Made by a program: the position numbers and the translations under genes. DNA of 64,000 bases from Phaeobacter sp. A36a-5a (GTDB lineage Bacteria; Pseudomonadota; Alphaproteobacteria; Rhodobacterales; Rhodobacteraceae): positions 1,984,001 to 2,048,000 of the forward strand of contig NZ_JBBLYU010000001.1 of the NCBI RefSeq assembly GCF_037911135.1, written 5' to 3'. The notes beneath the pieces are model-generated. The model was not told the origin of the DNA. It saw only the letters and a list, made by a program, of their open reading frames with translations, and did no database searches. Shown here one piece after another: positions 7,522 through 16,312 of the stretch (its first letter is position 1; each line of letters starts with the position of its first letter).

Positions 7522-9060
7522 TTACAGCGGGATATTGTCGTGTTTCTTCCACGGGTTTTTGAGCTGCTTGCCCCGCAGCGACGCAAAGGCACGGCTGACG
7601 CGTTTGCGGGTGGATTGCGGCATGATCACCTCGTCGATGAAGCCGCGTTCCGCCGCCACAAAGGGATTGGCAAAGCGTTCTTCGTAATCCTTCGTGTGCT
7701 CGGCAATCTTGTCGGCATTCGCCAGATCAGCGCGGTGGATGATTTCGGTCGCGCCCTTGGCCCCCATCACGGCGATCTCCGCCGTCGGCCAGGCGTAGTT
7801 GAAATCGCCACGCAGATGTTTGGAGGCCATCACGTCATAGGCGCCGCCATAGGCCTTGCGGGTGATCACGGTAACCTTCGGCACCGTCGCCTCGCCATAG
7901 GCAAACAGCAGCTTTGCCCCATGTTTGATGACGCCGCCATATTCCTGGCTGGTCCCAGGCAGGAAGCCCGGCACATCAACCAGCGTCAGGATCGGGATCT
8001 CGAAACAGTCGCAGAAGCGCACGAACCGCGCCGCCTTGCGGCTGGAATCGATATCGAGACAGCCCGCCAGAACCATCGGCTGGTTGGCAACAACACCCAC
8101 GGTCTGCCCTTCAAGGCGGATAAAGCCGGTGATGATGTTCTTGGCGAAATCTTCCTGAATTTCGTAGAAATCCCCCTCGTCCGCGACTTTGTGAATCAGC
8201 TCCTTCATGTCGTAGGGCGTGTTGGGATTCTCTGGAATCAGCGTATCGAGCGAGGCTTCGACGCGGCCCGGCTCATCAAAGAAGGGGCGAACCGGCGGTT
8301 TTTCGCGATTGTTCAGTGGCAGGAAGTCGACCAGCCGGCGGACCTCCGCCAAGGCTTCGACGTCGTTTTCAAAGGCGCCATCAGCCACCGAGGACTTCTT
8401 TGTGTGGGTCGAGGCGCCGCCCAGCTCCTCGGCGGTGACGACCTCGTTGGTGACGGTCTTCACCACGTCGGGGCCGGTCACGAACATGTAGGATGTGTCC
8501 TTCACCATGAAGATGAAATCGGTCATCGCGGGCGAGTAGACCGCGCCGCCGGCACAGGGGCCCATGATGACGGAAATCTGCGGCACCACGCCCGAAGCCA
8601 TAATGTTGCGCTGGAACACCTCGGCGTAGCCCGCAAGCGAGGCGACACCTTCCTGAATACGGGCGCCACCGGAATCGTTGATGCCAATGACCGGCGCGCC
8701 ATTCTGCACCGCCATATCCATGATCTTGCAGATCTTTTGCGCGTGGGTTTCCGACAGAGAGCCGCCGAACACCGTGAAATCCTGGCTGAAGACATAGACC
8801 ATCCGGCCATTGATGGTGCCCCAGCCGGTAACCACGCCATCGCCCGCCGGGCGCTGTTTTTCCATGCCGAAATCGGTGCAGCGATGCGCCACGAACATGT
8901 CGAATTCTTCGAAACTGCCCTCGTCCAACAGCAGCTCGATCCGCTCGCGCGCGGTCAGTTTACCGCGCCCATGCTGAGCGTCGATCCGCTTTTGTCCGCC
9001 CCCCAGTCGCGCTGCGTTGCGACGGTCTTCCAGCTCGGAAAGGATATCTTTCATGGCCAT
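7522..9060 (-). CDS. pccB: Propionyl-CoA carboxylase beta subunit (carboxyltransferase)
   Basis: The 512-residue protein is a complete acyl-CoA carboxyltransferase. Its N-terminal half has the acyl-CoA-binding oxyanion motifs [17 protein letters not shown] and [16 protein letters not shown]; its C-terminal half carries the carboxybiotin site, [12 protein letters not shown] and [11 protein letters not shown]. The ending KKHDNIPL is characteristic of PccB. It transfers CO2 from biotin on PccA to propionyl-CoA. A second ATG two codons in (9054) is an equally good start. PccR-type boxes lie 60-106 bases upstream, which fits induction by propionate or acetate. The serralysin gene diverges from it. 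Confidence 0.97.
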   Translation of the reverse strand: MAMKDILSELEDRRNAARLGGGQKRIDAQHGRGKLTARERIELLLDEGSFEEFDMFVAHRCTDFGMEKQRPAGDGVVTGWGTINGRMVYVFSQDFTVFGGSLSETHAQKICKIMDMAVQNGAPVIGINDSGGARIQEGVASLAGYAEVFQRNIMASGVVPQISVIMGPCAGGAVYSPAMTDFIFMVKDTSYMFVTGPDVVKTVTNEVVTAEELGGASTHTKKSSVADGAFENDVEALAEVRRLVDFLPLNNREKPPVRPFFDEPGRVEASLDTLIPENPNTPYDMKELIHKVADEGDFYEIQEDFAKNIITGFIRLEGQTVGVVANQPMVLAGCLDIDSSRKAARFVRFCDCFEIPILTLVDVPGFLPGTSQEYGGVIKHGAKLLFAYGEATVPKVTVITRKAYGGAYDVMASKHLRGDFNYAWPTAEIAVMGAKGATEIIHRADLANADKIAEHTKDYEERFANPFVAAERGFIDEVIMPQSTRKRVSRAFASLRGKQLKNPWKKHDNIPL

Positions 9061-9120
9061 GCCCCCTGTTGAATTTCAGGCGACCATAGACGCTGCACAG
9101 GAGAAGCCAAAGTCAATAAT

Positions 9121-9166
9121 GGCAAATTTGCAAAGCATTTGCGTAACAGATGCGCTAATTTGCAAA
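9121..9166. promoter_or_regulatory. Candidate PccR operator cluster upstream of pccB
   Basis: Two perfect TTTGCAAA palindromes lie at 9127-9134 and 9159-9166, with a half-type copy TTTGCG at 9138-9143 and GCAAA at 9122-9126. The motif required for PccR control of pccB in Rhodobacter sphaeroides is TTTGCAAA-N4-TTTGCAAA. Here the closest tandem pair is TTTGCAAA-N3-TTTGCGTA, so spacing and second copy deviate. Location just upstream of pccB and the presence of pccR nearby support the call. Confidence 0.7.
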
Positions 9167-9271
9167 CAGGCACAGAACCGCGCAGAAACCGCCGAAGCGG
9201 CGGGTGTTCTTGATGTGCTGACCGATGTGCTCGTATCACCGGGGCCGAGCAACGGAGACGGAACACCCCCC

Positions 9272-10501
9272 ATGTTACACCCTTCCCAGATCATACAGGC
9301 CATGCAGTTCGACGGGTTCTACACCCGCAATCCGATCAACACGGATAACGCCCCCCGGCTGACCATCACCTATCAATTCGCGGGCAGCTCCGCGCCCGGC
9401 GATCTGCCGACCGGCAGCACATATTCCGGCTGGCAGAGTTTCAGCGCCGCGGAACGGGCTGCCTTTGCCGAGGCGTTCGACCATATCGAAACCTTCCTGA
9501 ACGTCGATTTTGTCGAGGTGCGGGGCGCGGCTGATCCCGACCTGAACCTCGGCTCCGTCACCATCCCCGGCAGCACGGTCGGGATCGGCGGCTACAGCAT
9601 GAGCTTTCGCGGCAGTGATATCAGCAGCTGGGACGGCTATGCGGTTTTTGACAACACCCTGGATATGTCACAGGACAACCGTGAAAGCCTGATCCTGCAT
9701 GAACTGGGACATGCTCTTGGTCTTCAGCACACCCATGATTCAAGCCTGCCCGAAGGCTATGACAGCAACCTCTATTCGGTGATGTCCTACCGCGAGAACC
9801 CGCTGAACGGTCAGGACAGCGATGCGATGATGCTGTTCGACGTGCTGGCGCTGCAGGACATCTGGGGTGCCGTCGATTACAACACCGACAACTCTACCTA
9901 TCGCGGATCGCGCACCGACACCGTGGATGTGATCTGGGACACCGGTGGCCGCGACACCTTCAACGCCAGCGACCGCAGCACGGCGGTGACACTGGATCTG
10001 CGCGAGATGCATTTCTCAAGCTTTGACACCGAAAGCGATGTGACAATAGCCCATGGCGTCACCATCGAGAACGCCATCGGCGGGCGAGGCCGGGATTTGA
10101 TCATCGGTAATGACGCCAACAACCGGCTGGTCGGCGGCGGCGGACGGGACACCCTGCGCGGCGATGGCGGCAATGATGCCTTGAACGGCAACAGCGGGAT
10201 TGACCTGCTCATCGGTGGCGGCGGCAATGACCGCCTGAACGGCGCCGGCGGCAATGATCGTCTGGTGGGCAACAGCGGCGCCGATATCTTCATCTTTGCC
10301 CGCAATGGCGGCAATGACACCATCCGCGACTTTCAGGACGACATCGACACGCTGCGCATCGTCGGCCACGGCAGCAGAGCCGAGGTGCTCGCCCGCGCCA
10401 GCGAGGTGGGCGACGATCTATACTTCGACCTTGATGGCAACAACAGCGTCACGCTGCGCAATATGACCCTGGATCAGATCAGCGACGATCTGCTGGTCTG
10501 A
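9272..10501 (+). CDS. Serralysin-like RTX metalloprotease
   Basis: From the ATG at 9272 the protein is 409 residues. It carries the zinc-binding motif HELGHALGLQH (about residues 143-153), the metzincin Met-turn SVMSY, and then five to six calcium-binding GGxGxD repeats (about 275-345) ending in the serralysin-type C-terminal beta region GADIFIF to NMTLDQISDDLLV. There is no N-terminal signal, as expected for type I secretion through an ABC exporter; no exporter genes are nearby. The open frame continues upstream to 9017, but those codons would cross the PccR boxes and pccB start, so the inner start is preferred. Catalytic residues are intact. Confidence 0.88.
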   Translation: MLHPSQIIQAMQFDGFYTRNPINTDNAPRLTITYQFAGSSAPGDLPTGSTYSGWQSFSAAERAAFAEAFDHIETFLNVDFVEVRGAADPDLNLGSVTIPGSTVGIGGYSMSFRGSDISSWDGYAVFDNTLDMSQDNRESLILHELGHALGLQHTHDSSLPEGYDSNLYSVMSYRENPLNGQDSDAMMLFDVLALQDIWGAVDYNTDNSTYRGSRTDTVDVIWDTGGRDTFNASDRSTAVTLDLREMHFSSFDTESDVTIAHGVTIENAIGGRGRDLIIGNDANNRLVGGGGRDTLRGDGGNDALNGNSGIDLLIGGGGNDRLNGAGGNDRLVGNSGADIFIFARNGGNDTIRDFQDDIDTLRIVGHGSRAEVLARASEVGDDLYFDLDGNNSVTLRNMTLDQISDDLLV

Positions 10502-10548
10502 GGCTGCGCATTATGGACAATCGCCGCGGTGTGACCTAATTCGTTCAC

Positions 10549-11760
10549 ATGCGAACCATTCCGCGGCGATTTCTGGACCGTCGGTCCAACCCCAATATCG
10601 GCACGCTGATCCTGCTCTCTGGGCTGTCGGCGCTGGCGATGAATATCTTTCTGCCCTCCCTTCCCGGGATGGCCCGATATTTTGATGCCGATTACAGCCT
10701 GATGCAGCTGTCGGTCGCGCTGTACCTTGCCGTCAGCGCGGCGGTGCAGATTTTTGTCGGGCCGATTTCCGACAAGCTGGGGCGCCGCCCGGTCATCCTG
10801 TGGGGTGTGGCGCTGTTCTTGCTGGCGACGCTGGGCTGTCTTTATGCGCCGACGGCGGAGATCTTTCTGCTGTTTCGGATGTGTCAGGCGATTGTCGCCT
10901 CTGCCATGGTGCTGAGCCGTGCCGCCGTGCGCGACATCTACGACAATGATGCCGCCGCCAGCATGATCGGCTATGTCACCATGGGCATGGCGGTGGTGCC
11001 GATGATCGGCCCGGTGATCGGTGGCGCGCTGGAAGAGACCCTCGGCTGGAAAGCCAATTTCTGGCTGCTGATGGTGCTGGGGGCGGCAACATTCGCGATT
11101 GCCTATCTCGACCTTGGCGAAACCGCCCGCAAGAGCGGCAAGACCCTGATGGCGCAGTTCCGCGAATATCCCGAGCTGCTGCGGTCGCCGCGGTTCTGGG
11201 GCTATTCGCTGGCCTCGGGCCTGTCGTCGGGCGCGTTTTTTGCCTATCTGGGCGGCGCGCCTTTTGTCGGCACACAGGTCTATGGTCTGTCTGCTGCCGA
11301 GCTTGGGGTCTATTTTGCCTCGCCGGCCGTGGGGTATTTCATCGGCAATTTCCTGTCCGGGCGCTATTCGACCCGGATCGGGCTCAATCGGATGGTGCTC
11401 TGGGGCTGTCTGATCAACGGCATCGGCGTGGCGCTGTCGCTCACACTGGCGCTGGCGGGTGCCGACAGCGTCTATTCCTTCTTTGGCTTCATGACCTTTG
11501 TCGGGCTGGGCAACGGCATGGCGATCCCCAATGCCACCGCCGGTGCGATTTCGGTGCGGCCCCATCTTGCGGGCACCGCCTCAGGGCTTGCCGGTGCGAT
11601 CATGATTGGCGTTGGCGCCGGGCTTAGCGCCTATGCGGGCTACCTGCTGGTTCCGGGATCGACGCCAGTGCCGCTGCTGACCATCATGCTGGCCACCGCC
11701 GTTCTGGGCTTTGTGTCGATCCAGGTGGTGATCCGCCGCGAGAAAAACCTCGGGATCTGA
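10549..11760 (+). CDS. MFS exporter of the Bcr/CflA type
   Basis: This 403-residue protein has about 12 predicted membrane segments and the motif-A loop GPISDKLGRRPVILWG between helices 2 and 3 that marks the major facilitator superfamily drug:H+ antiporter group. SRAAVRDIYDND and MIGPVIGGALEE fit motifs of the Bcr/CflA subgroup. It probably exports a small toxic compound across the inner membrane; the substrate cannot be read from sequence. It follows the protease gene by 47 bases on the same strand and precedes pccR. Its relation to propionate metabolism, if any, is unknown. Confidence 0.87.
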   Translation: MRTIPRRFLDRRSNPNIGTLILLSGLSALAMNIFLPSLPGMARYFDADYSLMQLSVALYLAVSAAVQIFVGPISDKLGRRPVILWGVALFLLATLGCLYAPTAEIFLLFRMCQAIVASAMVLSRAAVRDIYDNDAAASMIGYVTMGMAVVPMIGPVIGGALEETLGWKANFWLLMVLGAATFAIAYLDLGETARKSGKTLMAQFREYPELLRSPRFWGYSLASGLSSGAFFAYLGGAPFVGTQVYGLSAAELGVYFASPAVGYFIGNFLSGRYSTRIGLNRMVLWGCLINGIGVALSLTLALAGADSVYSFFGFMTFVGLGNGMAIPNATAGAISVRPHLAGTASGLAGAIMIGVGAGLSAYAGYLLVPGSTPVPLLTIMLATAVLGFVSIQVVIRREKNLGI

Positions 11761-11874
11761 GCGGCAGCAGCGCCGCCCTGCCCGGTTCGGGTGTTCGCAT
11801 AACGCCCTCCCATCATCACCTTGCACTTTCCCCGCCAGCGCGTCCGATGGGCGTGCCGCTCTTGCACCGCATGA

Positions 11875-11912
11875 TTTGCAATTCTACAGTTGCAATATCC
11901 AATATTTGCAAA
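11875..11912 (+). promoter_or_regulatory. Candidate PccR autoregulatory boxes
   Basis: Three TTGCAA cores occur upstream of the pccR start: TTTGCAAT at 11875-11882, GTTGCAAT at 11889-11896 and TTTGCAAA at 11905-11912. The last overlaps the ribosome binding site AAGGGGAC, so binding there could block both transcription and translation start. The cores are 14 and 16 bases apart, and the group lies 11-48 bases before the ATG. Autoregulation is inferred from this placement. Confidence 0.65.
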
Positions 11913-11922
11913 GGGGACACCC

Positions 11923-13311
11923 ATGGCGCAACAGAAACTCTATGCCGGAGCCAAGCTGCGGGAAATGCGGCTGCGCCTGTCGCTGACGCAAAAGGAGTTC
12001 GCCGCCAAGCTGGGGGTCTCCCTGCCCTATCTCAACCAGATGGAAAACAACAACCGCCCGGTTTCCACGACCGTGGTTCTGGCGCTGGCGCAGGAATTCG
12101 GGCTGGATGTCACCGAGCTGTCCACCGGTGACAGCGAACGACTGGTCAGCGACATGCGTGAGGTGATGGCCGACCCGGTTTTTGCCGATGCGGCAGTACC
12201 AATGGCGGATCTGCGGCTGACGGCTTCCAACGCGCCGGCGCTGGCGCGCGCGCTGCTGACGCTGCATCGCGCCTACCGTCAGACCCATGAGCGACTGGCC
12301 TCGCTGGATGAGGCGCTGGGGCGCGAGGATGCGCGCATTCAGGCTTCGCCCTGGGAAGAGGTGCGCGATTTCTTCCATTATTGTGACAACTACATTGATG
12401 CGGTGGATCGCGCGGCAGAGAATTTCAGTGGCAGGCTAGACGCCCGCAGCGCCGCCATCGCCGCATTGGATCAGGCCGGGATCAGCGTGGTTTTCGGCGA
12501 TATCGACGGGCTGCGAAAGTTTGATCCGGCAGGCAAGGTGCTGCGGTTGTCCAACCGTGCCTCACCGCAGACGCAGCTGTTCCAGCTGCTGTTGCAGGTG
12601 GCGCTGCTGCATCAGAACGACCTGCTGGAGGCCACGCTGGACTTTGCCAAGTTTCACAGCGAGGCGGCCCGCTCCATCGCCAAGATCGGCCTCGCCAACT
12701 ATTTCGCCGGGGCCGCGATGATGCCCTACCGGCAGTTTCTGGATGCCGCCGTGGACTGCCGCCACGATCTGGAGCTGCTCGCCACCCGCTTTGGCGCCTC
12801 GATCGAACAGGTGGCGCATCGCCTGTCCACATTGCAGCGCCCCGGCGCCAAGGGGGTGCCGTTCTTCTTTGTCCGGGTTGATCAGGCGGGCACCATCACC
12901 AAGCGGCACTCGGCCACGCGGCTGCAATTTGCACGGTTTGGCGGCGCCTGCCCGCTGTGGAATGTGCACCGCGCCTTTGAGACGCCGGGCCGGTTCCTGC
13001 GGCAGCTGGCGGAGACGCCGGACGGGGTGCGCTATATCTCATTGGCGCGGGATGTGTCGAAACCGGGCGGTTCCTTTGGCTCTCCTGTCCGGCGCTACGC
13101 GATTGCCCTGGGCTGCGAGGTGCGCCATGCCGACGCTCTGGTCTATGCCGATACGCTGGATGTGAGTCAGGACAGCGCCTATGAGCCGATTGGCATCTCC
13201 TGCCGGATCTGCGAACGACGCGATTGCCATCAGCGATCGGTGCCACCGCTGGAACGGCGGCTGAGCATCAACACCGACCAGCGCGGCGTGCTGCCTTATG
13301 AGGTGAGCTGA
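11923..13311 (+). CDS. pccR: Short-chain fatty acyl-CoA regulator, PccR/ScfR family
   Basis: The 462-residue protein begins with an XRE helix-turn-helix (residues 8-62: LREMRLRLSLTQKEFAAKLG, VSLPYLNQMENNNRP), has a central region in the position of an ImmA/IrrE-like domain but without an HExxH motif (FHSEAARSIAKIGLANYFAG), and ends with the cysteine-containing C-terminal domain of ScfR regulators (GISCRICERRDCHQRSVPP). PccR of Rhodobacter sphaeroides activates pccB on propionate or acetate, presumably by sensing an acyl-CoA. The start at 11923 is fixed by AAGGGGAC. TTTGCAAA-like boxes stand before both pccB and this gene. Confidence 0.9.
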   Translation: MAQQKLYAGAKLREMRLRLSLTQKEFAAKLGVSLPYLNQMENNNRPVSTTVVLALAQEFGLDVTELSTGDSERLVSDMREVMADPVFADAAVPMADLRLTASNAPALARALLTLHRAYRQTHERLASLDEALGREDARIQASPWEEVRDFFHYCDNYIDAVDRAAENFSGRLDARSAAIAALDQAGISVVFGDIDGLRKFDPAGKVLRLSNRASPQTQLFQLLLQVALLHQNDLLEATLDFAKFHSEAARSIAKIGLANYFAGAAMMPYRQFLDAAVDCRHDLELLATRFGASIEQVAHRLSTLQRPGAKGVPFFFVRVDQAGTITKRHSATRLQFARFGGACPLWNVHRAFETPGRFLRQLAETPDGVRYISLARDVSKPGGSFGSPVRRYAIALGCEVRHADALVYADTLDVSQDSAYEPIGISCRICERRDCHQRSVPPLERRLSINTDQRGVLPYEVS

Positions 13312-13446
13312 AAGGATGCGGAACACCCAGCCACGGTGCCCAGCAGGACCTGAGCGCCCCGCCAGAAAAGTTTCTTGCAGAAACAGGGGCAAGCCTCCAA
13401 GCTCGGCAGCCAGATACGAGTGTCCCCCGGAAAAGAGAGTAACCAC

Positions 13447-13944
13447 ATGAAAATCCCAGCTATTGCCGCCAGTTTCTTGTTGATCGGTGCGGTCCATACC
13501 AACGCGGTCGGTGCCCAGACACTGGAGCAATGGGGGGCCTCTGATTACTGGGATGTTCTGATTGATCCCTCACTGGGCGACGGCTGCCTGATCCAGTCGG
13601 AATTCACCGATGGATCCGTTGTCCGCATCGGTTTTGACCGCACCGAAGGCACGGGCTATGTCACTGCCTTCAACATGGGCTGGGGCGACATCGAGGAAGG
13701 GGCCTCCTATCCGGTTCTCTTCTCGCTTGACGGTCAGGATTATGATGCCGATGCGACGGGCATCTATCTTGAGGATGTGCCCGGGGCGGATATCGCCTTT
13801 GACAACCCCGATTTCCTGTTCGACCTCGCGATCAAACAGACGATGACGCTCTACACGACCGAGGGCGAAGTCATGTCGATAGACCTCACCGGGAGCTACA
13901 AGGCGCTTGAAGCGGCAATCGAATGTCAGGAAGAAATGGGCTGA
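13447..13944 (+). CDS. Hypothetical secreted protein, 165 residues
   Basis: An ATG at 13447, preceded by AGAGAG, opens a signal peptide (MKIPAIAASFLLIGAVHTNA, cleavage near VGA-QT). The mature protein is acidic, has two cysteines (GDGCLIQSEF near the start, IECQEEMG at the end) likely to form a disulfide, and contains phrases seen in roseobacter secreted proteins of unknown function (VVRIGFDRTEGTGYVTAFNMGW). It follows pccR by about 130 bases on the same strand and is closed by the bidirectional terminator at 14006-14034. No enzymatic signature found. Confidence 0.78.
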   Translation: MKIPAIAASFLLIGAVHTNAVGAQTLEQWGASDYWDVLIDPSLGDGCLIQSEFTDGSVVRIGFDRTEGTGYVTAFNMGWGDIEEGASYPVLFSLDGQDYDADATGIYLEDVPGADIAFDNPDFLFDLAIKQTMTLYTTEGEVMSIDLTGSYKALEAAIECQEEMG

Positions 13945-14005
13945 GCGATATCTCGGCCCCGGTCTTCGGCATGATATCGCAGGAATAATCGCGCGGGTGA
14001 CAGGA

Positions 14006-14034
14006 AAAGAGGGGCACCGGCGGCGCCCCTCTTT
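14006..14034. terminator. Bidirectional Rho-independent terminator
   Basis: AAAGAGGGGC and GCCCCTCTTT form a perfect 10-base-pair stem with a 9-base loop, ending in T or A runs on both strands. It separates the converging 165-residue secreted protein gene and the DUF465 gene. Confidence 0.85.
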
Positions 14035-14054
14035 GCTGTTGTTGGCTGGGTTTC

Positions 14055-14294
14055 TTACGCCTTTGACAACATGCCCCAGATCTCATCCTTGAGGGCGGCG
14101 CGCTGTTTGCGCAGGTCGGCTTCGGCAGTTTCGGACATCGGCTCGACATTGGTTTCGGCGCGATGCACCGCGCGGTTCACCGCGTGATAGCTGTCCGCAA
14201 GCTTGGCAAAATGGGCGTCCGATTGCTTCAGCGCATGGATCTGCGACTGCTTGTCGGGAAATTCTTCGGCCAGTTCGTGGGGGGTATTGGACAT
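14055..14294 (-). CDS. DUF465 (YdcH-like) small helical protein
   Basis: The 79-residue protein (MSNTPHELAEEFPDKQSQIHALKQSD, FAKLADSYHAVNRAVHRAETNV, LRKQRAALKDEIWGML) is the DUF465 family, a short two-helix coiled-coil found across alphaproteobacteria. Nothing in the sequence suggests secretion or membrane insertion. It is monocistronic, between two terminators, with a GGAGCGAG ribosome binding site. Function of the family is not established. Confidence 0.9.
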   Translation of the reverse strand: MSNTPHELAEEFPDKQSQIHALKQSDAHFAKLADSYHAVNRAVHRAETNVEPMSETAEADLRKQRAALKDEIWGMLSKA

Positions 14295-14387
14295 CTGCTC
14301 GCTCCTTGATTTTTCAGCGTCAGACGGACCTTAGCCAGCCCTGCCCCTGCCCACTTTGACGCGGATCAAACCGGCAGCTTCGGCCGA

Positions 14388-14425
14388 CTAAAAAACGCCC
14401 GCGCAACGGGGTGCAGCGGGCGTTT
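14388..14425 (-). terminator. Rho-independent terminator of the bet operon
   Basis: AAACGCCCGC (14393-14402) pairs perfectly with GCGGGCGTTT (14416-14425) around a 13-base loop. On the minus strand the stem runs into TTTTTTAG. It lies 21 bases beyond the betA stop codon. Confidence 0.88.
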
Positions 14426-14445
14426 CAGGGCTATCCCCCGGCTGT

Positions 14446-16101
14446 TCAGCGCTGGGAGGTTTGCCAATTCGGGTTGAACCAGGCCTGCGCGTTTGACGAC
14501 GGCAGGCGGCGGCCGAGGATGTGGTCGGAGGCTTTCTCGCCGGTCATGATCGAGGGACCGTTGAGATTGCCATTGGTGATGCGCGGGAAGATCGAACTGT
14601 CGGCGACGCGCAGCCCCTCGACGCCGATGACGCGGCATTCGGGATCAACCACCGCCATCGGATCCTCCACCGCGCCCATCTTGCAGGTGCCGCAGGGGTG
14701 ATAGGCGCTTTCGACATGTTCGCGGATAAAGCCGTTCAGCTCGTCATCCGATTGCAGCCCATCGCCGGGCTGGATCTCATATTTCACGAACGGCTTCATC
14801 GCATCCTGTGCAAATACCTCGCGGGTCAGGCGGATACATTTGCGGAAATCCTCCCAGTCCTTCTCGGTCGACATGTAGTTGAACAGGATGTTCGGCGCAT
14901 CCTTGGGATTGCTGGAAGCCAGCGTGACCTCACCGCGCGAGTCCGAGCGCATCGGGCCGACATGGGCCTGAAAACCGTGGCCCTCGGCTGCGGCCTGACC
15001 ATCATAGCGCACCGCGATGGGCAGGAAGTGGTACTGGATATCCGGGTAATCGACGCCCTTGTCCGAGCGGATGAAGGCGGCGCTTTCGAACTGGTTGGAA
15101 GCGCCAAGACCGGTTTTGGTGAACAGCCACTGCGCCCCCACCATCGCCTTGCCAAGCAGGTTCCAGTATTTGAACAGGGTAATCGGCTGTTTGGAGGCGA
15201 ACTGGAAATAGAATTCCAGATGGTCCTGCAGGTTCTGGCCCACGCCGGGACGGTCGACGACAACGTCGATGCCATGCTCGGCCAGATGTTTGGCCGGACC
15301 GATGCCGGAGAGCATCAGCAGTTTGGGCGAGTTCAGCGAGGAAGCCGCAAGAATGACCTCGGCGTTGGCGCGGATCACCTCGATCTTGCCGCCCCGCTCG
15401 ACCTCGACGCCGACGGCGCGCCCTTCTTCAATGACCACCTTGCGCGCAAAAGCGCGGATCAGATCGCAATTGTCACGCTTCAGCGCGGGCTTCAGATAGG
15501 CATTGGCGGCGGACCAGCGCTGACCCTTGTAGACGGTCATTTCCATCGGGCCGAAGCCTTCCTGCTGCTCGCCGTTGTAATCCTCGGTCACCGGATAGCC
15601 GGCCTGTTCGCCCGCCTTTACAAAAGCCGCGTGCAGCGGGTTGTCGCGGGGGCCGCGGGTCACATGCAGCGGGCCGTCGGTGCCGCGCCAGTCCGCATCG
15701 CCGCCATGGCCGCGATCGTCCCAGGTTTCCATACGTTTGAAATAGGGCAGCACGTCGGCATAGGACCAGCCTGTCGCCCCGGTCTCGGCCCAGTGGTTGT
15801 AATCGCCTGCGTGGCCGCGCACATAGACCATGCCGTTGATCGAGGAGGAACCGCCGATCACCTTGCCGCGCGGGCAGACCAGTTCGCGACCGCCCAGATG
15901 CGGTTCCGGCTGCGATTTGTAGCCCCAGTCGTACATCGACATATTCATCGGGTAGCTCAGCGCCCCCGGCATCTGGATGAACGGTCCGGCATCACTGCCG
16001 CCATGTTCGATCACCAAAACCGATTTTCCTGCCTCGGACAGGCGGTAAGCCATGGCACAGCCGGCAGAGCCGGCACCGACAATCACATAATCCGCGTTCA
16101 T
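14446..16101 (-). CDS. betA: Choline dehydrogenase
   Basis: The 551-residue flavoprotein has the GMC-oxidoreductase fold: the FAD-binding N-terminus [22 protein letters not shown] signature 1 around [20 protein letters not shown], signature 2 around [17 protein letters not shown], and the C-terminal catalytic histidine region HPCGTCKMG followed by [19 protein letters not shown]. Length equals known BetA. It oxidises choline to betaine aldehyde, and can also act on the aldehyde, at the inner membrane, passing electrons to the respiratory chain. It is the last gene of the minus-strand bet set, 211 bases after betB, with an inverted repeat in that gap and a terminator behind it. Confidence 0.97.
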   Translation of the reverse strand: MNADYVIVGAGSAGCAMAYRLSEAGKSVLVIEHGGSDAGPFIQMPGALSYPMNMSMYDWGYKSQPEPHLGGRELVCPRGKVIGGSSSINGMVYVRGHAGDYNHWAETGATGWSYADVLPYFKRMETWDDRGHGGDADWRGTDGPLHVTRGPRDNPLHAAFVKAGEQAGYPVTEDYNGEQQEGFGPMEMTVYKGQRWSAANAYLKPALKRDNCDLIRAFARKVVIEEGRAVGVEVERGGKIEVIRANAEVILAASSLNSPKLLMLSGIGPAKHLAEHGIDVVVDRPGVGQNLQDHLEFYFQFASKQPITLFKYWNLLGKAMVGAQWLFTKTGLGASNQFESAAFIRSDKGVDYPDIQYHFLPIAVRYDGQAAAEGHGFQAHVGPMRSDSRGEVTLASSNPKDAPNILFNYMSTEKDWEDFRKCIRLTREVFAQDAMKPFVKYEIQPGDGLQSDDELNGFIREHVESAYHPCGTCKMGAVEDPMAVVDPECRVIGVEGLRVADSSIFPRITNGNLNGPSIMTGEKASDHILGRRLPSSNAQAWFNPNWQTSQR

Positions 16102-16261
16102 TGCGTCTCTCCATTGCGGATGCGGGTTGGGTCAAGGATGCCTGTGGCACCGCGCCATGGCGCGGCCTGTCCTTGAGGCACCCCGAATCTGCCTCATCAT
16201 TGTTGTGGTCCGCCGAGGACGCGAAGCGCCCTCAGCAGGCCTCTCAGCATCCCCTTCCCTC

Positions 16262-16312
16262 TTGCCCTTTTGGGCAACGGGGCGGGTGGGTGGGCGTTGC
16301 CCAAAAGGGCAA
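16262..16312 (-). repeat. Perfect 18-base inverted repeat in the betB-betA gap
   Basis: TTGCCCTTTTGGGCAACG (16262-16279) and its exact reverse complement (16295-16312) are separated by a 15-base G-rich loop. Each arm is itself a near-palindrome (GCCCTTTTGGGC). The repeat begins directly after the betB stop codon. It has no following T tract, so it may protect the betB 3' end or attenuate transcription into betA rather than fully terminate. Confidence 0.8.
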
